A stretch of 12,904 nt of DNA from contig CANHJA010000042.1 in NCBI GenBank assembly GCA_947460795.1, positions 1-12,904 on the forward strand, read 5' to 3'. The notes beneath the pieces are model-generated. The model was not told where the DNA came from. It did no database searches and saw only the letters and a list, made by a program, of their open reading frames with translations. This document shows positions 7,163 to 12,904 of the stretch, one piece after another (position 1 is the stretch's first letter; each line of letters starts with the position of its first letter). Position numbers and translations under genes: made by a program. The DNA is from Bacteroidota bacterium. Lineage in GTDB: Bacteria; Bacteroidota; Bacteroidia; Chitinophagales; Chitinophagaceae.

Positions 7163-9300
7163 TATTGATTCATTGTTTGAGCACGAATATATTTGACTTG
7201 TTCCAATTTTGCTTTATAATAATCGGCCATTTGCACATCGCCTTTATTTCGATAAGTCATATCTAAATATTGCAAAGAAGTCATATCTAAACTATCGGCT
7301 TTATTTGCTTTGGCAAACCAATAAATGGCGCTGTCTGGTCGTTGGGTATCGCCATAAACACAACCTACATTATTGGCAAAGTCTGCCTCGGTTGTATCTT
7401 TCGAATAGGCTTTCATAAAATATTTATTTGATTCTAAAATATTTTGCAATCCTAAGTTGTATGCATATTGTGCGCTATCCATTTTTCCTACAGCTTGATA
7501 TTCTCTTCCTTTTTTTACAAAATTTTGTCCGGAAACATAAAAACCGGTACCTAAATTATTGATGAAAATAGCATTGGTAGAATCTTCATTATATGCTTTT
7601 TTATAATACACTTTTGCAGAATCTAAATTTCCTAAATTGAAGTATGCCTTCCCCAACTGATTGTATCCATCACTTGGCAATGCAGGATAAATGCTTAAGG
7701 CCTTCGACAAATAATAAATAGAACGAGCATTTTCTTTTAAGCTTGAATCATTAATTTGTTGAGATGTATATCCTAACGGAGCCATTTTGTAAGTCAATAC
7801 TTCTTTTCGTTCGGTACTTGACAAATGATTGCCCATGTAAAAAAGTAGGTGTGTTGAGTTTGGATAATTTTCAACATCGGTAGAAAATAATTGGTAATCG
7901 GTTTCCCAATCTTTGTTTCTATCTATGGTTTTGAAACTGTATAAAGCGGTTGAAATTAATAGAATTGCTACCATTACAGGAGCTGTTTTAATCTCACCAA
8001 AAAATCCTTCCCCTTCTTCTTTTTTAAAGAAATGAGCCAATGCTAAAACAACTACAATGGTTAAACCCAATGAAGGAACAAACAATAAACGATCTCCAAA
8101 AGAAGTACCAATCAACATGAATACATTGGAAGTAATCGACATTGAAACGAAAAACCATAAAATACCAAAAGCAATGGCTTGTTTTGATTTTAATTTCCAA
8201 AGGGCAAAGCCAAATAAAGCGCCAAAAAATAAAAAGGCTGCTAAAAATCCTGGGTCATTAAAACCTACTGGCTCCAAAGTAGAATAGGAGTAATCGCAGG
8301 AAAGTGTTTTGGGGTAAACAAATTTTTTCACATATTCACCTAAAGTATTTACAGCGGATGCAAACTGATTCGAATTTTTATATTTTTCTTGTAAATCTAG
8401 CGGAAGAAATTTTTGTTCTGCAGGATTACACAAAACAATATAATTGTCTAAAGGACTTGTTTTGCCAGCCGGAGGATAACCACTCAAAGTTTGATGACGA
8501 GCAAACAAAAAGAATAATGAACAAACAAATATTACACCTGAAATAATTGCATTTTTTTGGATGCTTGCTTTCGTAAAAAAGTAAATAAACAAAGGAATAA
8601 TAGCTACCGCAACCACCGTAGACTCTTTAGAGAAAGAGGCAATTAAATATCCGGCAATTGCAAGTATTACATAAATAATTTTCTCTTTGGAAATATATAA
8701 TTGCATACAACGTATGGCTATTAAAATGCCTAACATACTTAAAATTTCATCTAAACTTTTTACGTTCGCCACCACTTCTGTATGAATAGGATGGGCTGCA
8801 AAAAGCGCTGCAATAAAAAAAGGAACTAACCATTTCTTTTTAAATACATCATAAAAAATAAAGAAAATAAATAAGACAGTTAAGGCGAAAAAGAACACAT
8901 TGACTTTGTGAAATGAATGCGGATCTCCGTTAAATTGATTCCATTCCCAATTGAAAACCAATTTAGTAAATGGACGATATAAAGAGTTTTCTAAATCCGA
9001 AAAATCTCCTTTACGCAATGGCGTTGAAAAAATAGTTTTTGTATTTTCCCAAGACATTGGCGCTTTGGTAATTTTATTATTTTTAATAATACCATGATCA
9101 TCCAACACAAAACGATGCTCGAACGTATTTTTATAAATAAAAAAACTGAATATAAATAATAGAAAAGGATATAGTAAGTAATTAAAACGCCCAGGGGTTT
9201 CAGTTTCTACGACAGCGGCGCTCTCTACCCGATTCGCCTGATTGGGTGTTTTTTTTACGAAAGATGCGTCTTGTTTTTGATGCTTGTTACTTTTACTCAT
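7162..9300 (-). CDS. Multi-spanning TMTC/O-mannosyltransferase-like protein with C-terminal TPR repeats
   Basis: This 712-residue protein has a basic, polar N-terminus, about eleven hydrophobic segments between residues 42 and about 460, and a C-terminal soluble region with tetratricopeptide repeats (for example GYNQLGKAYFNLGNLDSAKV and AIYWFAKANKADS). The membrane part resembles GT-C glycosyltransferases of the TMTC/PMT type: an acidic pair in VLDDHGI (Asp67-Asp68) in the first extracytoplasmic loop, NSLYRPF (105-111), DPHSFHKVN (126-134) and AAHPIHTEVVANVKSLDEIL (168-187). Eukaryotic TMTC proteins transfer mannose from dolichyl phosphate to proteins; a polyprenyl-phosphate sugar donor and protein or glycan acceptor here are inference. 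It could instead act on a surface glycan. It is coupled to the GSCFA gene by TAATG and lies 64 bases after the microprotein gene with no promoter element seen in the gap, which supports an operon. Confidence 0.8.
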   Translation of the reverse strand: MSKSNKHQKQDASFVKKTPNQANRVESAAVVETETPGRFNYLLYPFLLFIFSFFIYKNTFEHRFVLDDHGIIKNNKITKAPMSWENTKTIFSTPLRKGDFSDLENSLYRPFTKLVFNWEWNQFNGDPHSFHKVNVFFFALTVLFIFFIFYDVFKKKWLVPFFIAALFAAHPIHTEVVANVKSLDEILSMLGILIAIRCMQLYISKEKIIYVILAIAGYLIASFSKESTVVAVAIIPLFIYFFTKASIQKNAIISGVIFVCSLFFLFARHQTLSGYPPAGKTSPLDNYIVLCNPAEQKFLPLDLQEKYKNSNQFASAVNTLGEYVKKFVYPKTLSCDYSYSTLEPVGFNDPGFLAAFLFFGALFGFALWKLKSKQAIAFGILWFFVSMSITSNVFMLIGTSFGDRLLFVPSLGLTIVVVLALAHFFKKEEGEGFFGEIKTAPVMVAILLISTALYSFKTIDRNKDWETDYQLFSTDVENYPNSTHLLFYMGNHLSSTERKEVLTYKMAPLGYTSQQINDSSLKENARSIYYLSKALSIYPALPSDGYNQLGKAYFNLGNLDSAKVYYKKAYNEDSTNAIFINNLGTGFYVSGQNFVKKGREYQAVGKMDSAQYAYNLGLQNILESNKYFMKAYSKDTTEADFANNVGCVYGDTQRPDSAIYWFAKANKADSLDMTSLQYLDMTYRNKGDVQMADYYKAKLEQVKYIRAQTMNQ

Positions 9301-9364
9301 ACGTTCTTTAAAAATGAATGTGGGGTAAAAATAATTTTAAAAAATGGAGTTACATAAAATATTT

Positions 9365-9532
9365 TTACTTACTAAAAAACCAAAAAACGCCACCCATAAT
9401 AGCAAAAGCAAAAAGACCGGTATAAAGGGCGTCTTTCACTTTAATAAATGGTTCTTTTTTTATTATTAAACGAAATAATATCCAACCTAAAAAAAGAGGT
9501 AACCCGATGAAGACAAATAGTAGTAATCGCAC
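9365..9532 (-). CDS. Small two-helix membrane protein (55 residues)
   Basis: Reading the minus strand from a GTG at 9532 gives 55 codons to a TAA at 9365-9367. The product begins (M)RLLLFVFIGLPLFLGWILF, then a basic loop RLIIKKEPFIKVKDA, then a second hydrophobic stretch YTGLFAFAIMGGVFWFF ending in SK. Two transmembrane helices (about 2-24 and 37-53) are therefore likely, with both ends probably on the same side. It starts 18 bases after the stop of the arginase-fold gene, in the same frame, and precedes the TPR membrane gene by 64 bases. The codon pattern and hydrophobic design look like a real gene. The start is uncertain: no ATG exists in frame near the beginning, so GTG is the only conventional choice. 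I do not recognise a named family; small membrane proteins of this shape occur in other Bacteroidota. Confidence 0.7.
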   Translation of the reverse strand: MRLLLFVFIGLPLFLGWILFRLIIKKEPFIKVKDALYTGLFAFAIMGGVFWFFSK

Positions 9533-9550
9533 GTGAATTTGATTTTTAAT

Positions 9551-10690
9551 TTATACCAATCGTTCTACTTCTCTCATCCATCGTTCAGGAATTTCATTGT
9601 TGCAAGCGGTAATATAATCTTTGTATGAACAGGGAATGAAAGATTCATTGGGCAATTGCATCCACCAACGATTTGTTCTTTTTGATTTTAAAAACAAACT
9701 ATTGTTGTGCGTAAAGGTGATATGGTATTCCATAAACTGTTCTTTATCAGTTAACGAGGATTCTAGTTTTTGAACCGAGACTCCATCAATAAAATACCAA
9801 ACCATTTGCGCAATTAATTTTGCTGTAATTTGATCATTGTCTAACTCGGGCAAATAGCCATAAATACCCAGTGAACCCAAAGTGTCGCTCATACCTGCAA
9901 AACGAGTAAGCTTGCACATTTCATCGCCATAAAATCCATTGGGTGAACCTAATTTATTTGCTGGCGCATCGCTGTAACGGATAGAATTAATGTCGATACT
10001 CACGATGTGTGAACTCCTTAATGCTGGTTCAATTTCATCTAAATCTTCGCGTGCTTTTCCTAAACGGGTACAGTCAAAACGAAGTTTATCAAACGTTTCT
10101 ATCAAATTAGGATTTACATAATAGCTTTGAAAACCTATCAAGTTAAAATGTCGAACATAATTGGGGGTGAATGTTAAGGCTTCCATTAAATAACTATCAT
10201 ATCGATTGTCAGAAACATCATCTAAATCAGCCAACATATCAATCACCGTAAAATCAATGACTTCCTGTTTGGTTTTATAAACATCGTATTGTTGCAAGGT
10301 TAAATCGTGGGAACCACCAATCAAAATTACTTTTTTACCTAAAAGATGTAATTCTGTTAAAACCGTTCTTAATGCCGCTTTCGTATCATTGAGTTGAGCC
10401 CCTTCTATAATATTCCCAATGTCGCCAATGCGAACATCTTCGTGCCAATAATGTAACTTATAAAATTCTTTGCGAACACAATCTGGACCATTGCTATAAT
10501 CCATTTTTCTGTCTTGCCCTCTTAATTCACCACAACCCACAAGAATGACATCAATCGCATCTAAATCGACAGTTGCATTGTTGATAGGAACAATATGTTT
10601 TCCAATTTGAGTGGGTAAATAGACAACTTCTTCTAATTCAGAAAAATGAATTGCCGATGTATATTGTAAAATTTCGCTTAAAATAGACAT
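9551..10690 (-). CDS. Arginase/formiminoglutamase-fold protein with altered metal site
   Basis: The 379-residue protein has the ureohydrolase layout: VGCGELRGQDRKMDYSNGPDCVR (51-73), GGSHDLT (125-131), VIDMLADLDD (149-158), SIDINSIRYSDAP (231-243) and a C-terminal catalytic-fold segment LPELDNDQ. It is the type often annotated formimidoylglutamase in Bacteroidota. The six canonical metal ligands of arginase would fall at His128, Asp151, Leu153, Asp155, Asp233 and Asn235: the middle histidine of DxHxD is replaced by leucine and the second aspartate of DxD by asparagine. A two-manganese centre of the usual kind is therefore unlikely. It may be a non-catalytic or altered member; histidine degradation to formamide and glutamate should not be assumed. 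No hut genes are nearby. It is the first gene of a four-gene minus-strand operon. The ATG at 10690 sits 17 bases after a good promoter element, so the leader is short. Confidence 0.82.
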   Translation of the reverse strand: MSILSEILQYTSAIHFSELEEVVYLPTQIGKHIVPINNATVDLDAIDVILVGCGELRGQDRKMDYSNGPDCVRKEFYKLHYWHEDVRIGDIGNIIEGAQLNDTKAALRTVLTELHLLGKKVILIGGSHDLTLQQYDVYKTKQEVIDFTVIDMLADLDDVSDNRYDSYLMEALTFTPNYVRHFNLIGFQSYYVNPNLIETFDKLRFDCTRLGKAREDLDEIEPALRSSHIVSIDINSIRYSDAPANKLGSPNGFYGDEMCKLTRFAGMSDTLGSLGIYGYLPELDNDQITAKLIAQMVWYFIDGVSVQKLESSLTDKEQFMEYHITFTHNNSLFLKSKRTNRWWMQLPNESFIPCSYKDYITACNNEIPERWMREVERLV

Positions 10691-10707
10691 GAAAAATGTT
10701 TAGGTCA

Positions 10708-10715
10708 CAAATATA
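10708..10715 (-). promoter_or_regulatory. Probable -7 promoter element for the arginase-fold operon
   Basis: On the minus strand this reads TATATTTG, an exact TAnnTTTG match, ending 17 bases before the ATG at 10690. A TTG (plus-strand CAA 10742-10744) lies 26 bases upstream, slightly further than the usual spacing. No other such element was seen inside the operon, at 9301-9364 or 9533-9550. Confidence 0.55.
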
Positions 10716-10775
10716 GCATAATGCTGTTCGAATTTTAAACACAAACAGCATATAATATTGGCAACCTAAAATGCT
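10715..10775. repeat. Cluster of four ATGCT half-sites upstream of the arginase-fold gene
   Basis: AGCATAATGCT (10715-10725) is a perfect palindrome. ATGCTGTT (10721-10728) is mirrored by AACAGCAT (10744-10751), and a further ATGCTGT lies at 10771-10777. Half-sites alternate in orientation and begin right beside the -7 element. This looks like an operator cluster. The rest of the 314-base divergent region (10691-11004) holds a 10-bp palindrome ATGAATTCAT at 10791-10800, two TGTCAATA copies (10873-10880 and 10886-10893) and the groES promoter element; I see no CIRCE site (TTAGCACTC-N9-GAGTGCTAA). Confidence 0.45.
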
Positions 10776-10936
10776 GTAAAGCCTTGAGGCATGAATTCAT
10801 TCGCTGCGAACAAAAATGTATCGGATTTATTTAGAATGAAACTCTTGGAATAAACCTATTTTTATGCTAAAATGTCAATACTATTTGTCAATAAAGACAG
10901 CCTATTATAACAACGTCTGTAAAAATGGCTTACTTG

Positions 10937-10944
10937 TAGCTTTG
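10937..10944 (+). promoter_or_regulatory. Probable -7 promoter element for groES-groEL
   Basis: TAGCTTTG fits TAnnTTTG exactly and ends 60 bases before the groES ATG at 11005. Transcription starting a few bases downstream would give a leader of about 55 bases. The element implies that the open frame upstream of 11005 is not translated. No -33 TTG is evident. Confidence 0.55.
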
Positions 10945-11004
10945 GCACATTTCATGATAATATGGGTAACAAACATAATTTTTTTAAACTTAAAAAATAA
11001 ACAA

Positions 11005-11304
11005 ATGGCAAAAGCAAGTAAAACAGCAGTAAAAGTATCTATTACTCCATTACACGATCGAGTAATTGTTAAACCAGCAGCAGCTGAAACTAAAACAGCT
11101 GGTGGAATTATTATTCCTGATACAGCAAAAGAAAAACCGCAACGTGGAACTGTTATCGCAGTTGGTGCAGGTAAAACGGACGAACCAATGACGGTGAAAG
11201 TGGGCGATATGGTTCTTTATGGCAAATATGCTGGAACAGAAATTGCACTTGAAATGGAAGATTTATTAATCATGAGAGAAAGCGATATTTTAGCAATCAT
11301 CTAG
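11005..11304 (+). CDS. groES: GroES co-chaperonin
   Basis: The 99-residue product is the cap of the GroEL chaperonin chamber, acting in the cytoplasm as a heptamer. It shows the N-terminal ITPLHDRVIVKPAAAETKTA, the mobile-loop segment TKTAGGIIIPDTAKEKPQ, GTVIAVGAGK, KVGDMVLYGKYAGTEI and the C-terminal LIMRESDILAII, all standard. I chose the ATG at 11005 (MAKASKTAVKVSI) rather than the in-frame ATG at 10864, because that would add 47 residues unlike GroES, would run across the promoter element, and would exceed the family length. It is followed by groEL after 129 bases. Codon use is unremarkable. No HrcA/CIRCE operator was seen, so heat-shock control is unresolved from sequence. Confidence 0.96.
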   Translation: MAKASKTAVKVSITPLHDRVIVKPAAAETKTAGGIIIPDTAKEKPQRGTVIAVGAGKTDEPMTVKVGDMVLYGKYAGTEIALEMEDLLIMRESDILAII

Positions 11305-11343
11305 GAGTGTTGACGGATGTCAGGAAATACAACAAATCATCAA

Positions 11344-11426
11344 TAGGCAGTAGGCAATTTTATACTAAAACTGCTAAACCCTAAACTCCTAAACAAAATA
11401 ATTAAACATTAACAATTAAACATTAA
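11344..11426 (+). repeat. Short degenerate tandem repeats in the groES-groEL spacer
   Basis: The 129-base spacer contains TAGGCA twice (11344-11349 and 11351-11356), CTAAAC three times (11374-11379, 11381-11386, 11389-11394) and AATTAAACATTAA twice (11400-11412 and 11414-11426). There is no open frame or terminator hairpin with a T run. Similar GGCAGTAGGCA-type runs occur between genes in Bacteroidota, recalled and not checked. The spacer is longer than usual for groESL operons. Confidence 0.6.
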
Positions 11427-11433
11427 TATACAA

Positions 11434-12904
11434 ATGGCAAAACAAATATTCTTCAATATAGAAGCTCGCAATAAAATGAAAAAAGGGGTTGATACCCTTG
11501 CAGATGCAGTAAAAGTAACTTTAGGACCAAAAGGTCGCAATGTAGTAATCGAGAAAAAATTCGGTGCGCCTCACATTACGAAAGATGGTGTAAGCGTTGC
11601 AAAAGAAATTGAATTAGAGGATCCAATAGAAAATATGGGGGCTCAAATGGCGAAAGAAGTAGCTAGCAAAACAGCAGATGCTGCAGGAGATGGAACAACT
11701 ACAGCAACTGTATTGGCTCAATCTATTATTGCTGAAGGAATTAAAAACGTAGCAGCAGGTGCTAACCCAATGGATTTGAAACGTGGTATAGATAAAGCAG
11801 TTTCTGCAGTAGTTGAAAATTTACGTACGCAAACAGAAAAAGTTGGGAACGACAATAAAAAAATCGAACAAATTGCCACTATCTCTGCAAACAATGACAA
11901 CAACATTGGAAAGTTAATTGCACAAGCAATGGCTAAAGTAGGTAAAGAAGGTGTAATTACTGTAGAAGAAGCGAAAGGAACCGAAACAACGGTTGATGTG
12001 GTTGAAGGAATGCAATTTGACAGAGGTTATTTATCTCCATACTTCGTAACCAACAGCGAAAAAATGATTGCAGAATTAAGCAATCCAATGATTTTAATTT
12101 ATGACAAGAAAATTTCTACAATGAAAGACATCTTGCATATTTTAGAAAAAGTAGCGCAAGCAGGTCGTCCTTTAGTAATTATTTCTGAAGATTTAGAAGG
12201 AGAAGCATTGGCAACATTGGTAGTAAATAAATTACGTGGTACCATCAAAGTGGCTGCTGTAAAAGCTCCAGGATTTGGTGACCGTCGTAAAGAAATGTTA
12301 CAAGACTTAGCAATTTTAACAGGAGGAATGGTTATTAGCGAAGAAATGGGTCACAAACTAGAAGCTGCAGAATTAGCTTCATTAGGTCAATGTGAAAGCA
12401 TTTCAATCGATAAAGACAATACAACGATTGTAGGAGGTAAAGGTAAAAAAGCTGATATCACTGCTCGTGTAAATCAAATTAAAGCACAATTAGAAGCTTC
12501 AACAAGCGACTACGATAAAGAAAAATTACAAGAGCGTTTGGCTAAATTAGCTGGCGGTGTAGCGGTATTGTATGTAGGTGCTGCAACAGAAGTTGAAATG
12601 AAAGAAAAGAAAGACCGTGTAGATGATGCATTGCATGCAACTCGTGCTGCTGTAGAAGAAGGAATTGTACCAGGTGGTGGAACCGCGTTCATTCGTGCGA
12701 TTGATAGCATCGTGAAATTAAAAGGAGCAAATGATGACGAAAACACGGGTATTGCTATCGTACGTCGTGCGTTAGAAGAGCCAATGCGTCAAATCGTTGC
12801 GAACTGTGGTTTAGAAGGATCGATCATCATTCAAAAAGTACGTGAAGGAAAAGGCGATTATGGTTTCAATGCGCGTACAGAAGTGTATGAAAACTTATAC
12901 AAAG
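11434..12904 (+). CDS. groEL: GroEL chaperonin, 3'-partial
   Basis: The frame stays open from ATG at 11434 to the window edge, giving 490 of roughly 545 residues. GroEL forms the two-ring ATP-driven folding chamber that works with GroES. It begins MAKQIFFNIEARNKMKKGVD and includes LGPKGRNVVIEKKFG, KDGVSVAKEIEL (Asp51, equivalent to E. coli Asp52), the ATP-binding block AGDGTTTATVLAQ (Asp86, equivalent to E. coli Asp87), the apical MQFDRGYLSPYFV and APGFGDRRKEML, and RVDDALHATRAAVEEG followed by GIVPGGGTAF with the third ATPase aspartate. No internal stop or missing key residue is seen. The Gly-Met tail lies outside the window. No separate TAnnTTTG element was found in the spacer, so it is probably co-transcribed with groES. 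Confidence 0.97.
   Translation, partial: MAKQIFFNIEARNKMKKGVDTLADAVKVTLGPKGRNVVIEKKFGAPHITKDGVSVAKEIELEDPIENMGAQMAKEVASKTADAAGDGTTTATVLAQSIIAEGIKNVAAGANPMDLKRGIDKAVSAVVENLRTQTEKVGNDNKKIEQIATISANNDNNIGKLIAQAMAKVGKEGVITVEEAKGTETTVDVVEGMQFDRGYLSPYFVTNSEKMIAELSNPMILIYDKKISTMKDILHILEKVAQAGRPLVIISEDLEGEALATLVVNKLRGTIKVAAVKAPGFGDRRKEMLQDLAILTGGMVISEEMGHKLEAAELASLGQCESISIDKDNTTIVGGKGKKADITARVNQIKAQLEASTSDYDKEKLQERLAKLAGGVAVLYVGAATEVEMKEKKDRVDDALHATRAAVEEGIVPGGGTAFIRAIDSIVKLKGANDDENTGIAIVRRALEEPMRQIVANCGLEGSIIIQKVREGKGDYGFNARTEVYENLYK

Noticed and set aside
8304..8546. Plus-strand frames within the TMTC-like gene (also 8057-8287 and 7209-7418)
   Set aside because: They lie antisense to a long conserved coding region and look like chance frames.
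10864..11004. In-frame upstream extension of groES starting at ATG 10864
   Set aside because: It would add 47 residues with no similarity to GroES and run over the likely promoter element; the ATG at 11005 gives the standard 99-residue protein.
10691..11004. CIRCE heat-shock operator upstream of groES
   Set aside because: No TTAGCACTC-N9-GAGTGCTAA pattern was found by eye; the ATGCT palindromes are different and lie nearer the other gene.
1..12904. CRISPR array, tRNA, rRNA, transposase or phage gene
   Set aside because: No regularly spaced repeats, no tRNA- or rRNA-like sequence, and no transposase, integrase or phage-like protein was seen on either strand.

Overview
The window is AT-rich DNA from a member of the phylum Bacteroidota. 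The evidence is the type IX secretion pair porU-porV, Bacteroidota-type outer-membrane barrels, a GSCFA-family gene, TAnnTTTG promoter elements typical of the phylum, and the absence of strong Shine-Dalgarno sequences. I cannot place it below phylum with confidence. The window opens inside porU and closes inside groEL, so both of those genes are partial.

Plus strand, left part (1-6062). The 3' part of porU (cysteine-protease-like sortase of the type IX secretion system) is followed by porV (outer-membrane shuttle of the same attachment complex). Next come ispF (isoprenoid MEP pathway) and a 238-residue outer-membrane beta-barrel protein of unknown function. PorV, ispF and the barrel gene each end at or near a hairpin terminator, and each has a TAnnTTTG promoter element in front of it. 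The ispF promoter element lies at the loop of the porV terminator.

Minus strand, middle part (6200-10690). Four genes are read leftwards and look like one operon: an arginase/formiminoglutamase-fold protein with changed metal ligands, an unlisted 55-residue two-helix membrane protein with a GTG start (9365-9532), a multi-spanning membrane protein with a TPR tail resembling protein O-mannosyltransferases of the TMTC type, and a GSCFA-domain SGNH-like protein whose start overlaps the previous stop (TAATG). The 3' end of this operon faces the barrel gene. The short region between them holds a strong terminator and a piece resembling a dispersed intergenic repeat.

Plus strand, right part (11005-12904). 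GroES and the first 490 codons of groEL form the chaperonin operon, separated by a 129-base spacer made of short degenerate repeats. The 314-base divergent region between the arginase-like gene and groES carries a promoter element for each side and a cluster of four ATGCT half-sites upstream of the arginase-like gene.

Most of the window is ordinary housekeeping and secretion machinery. The parts least explained by known biology are the four-gene minus-strand operon (altered arginase fold, microprotein, glycosyltransferase-like TPR protein, GSCFA protein) and the half-site array at its promoter. I did not find a clear, wholly new system; the operon is the best candidate and its joint function is unproven.
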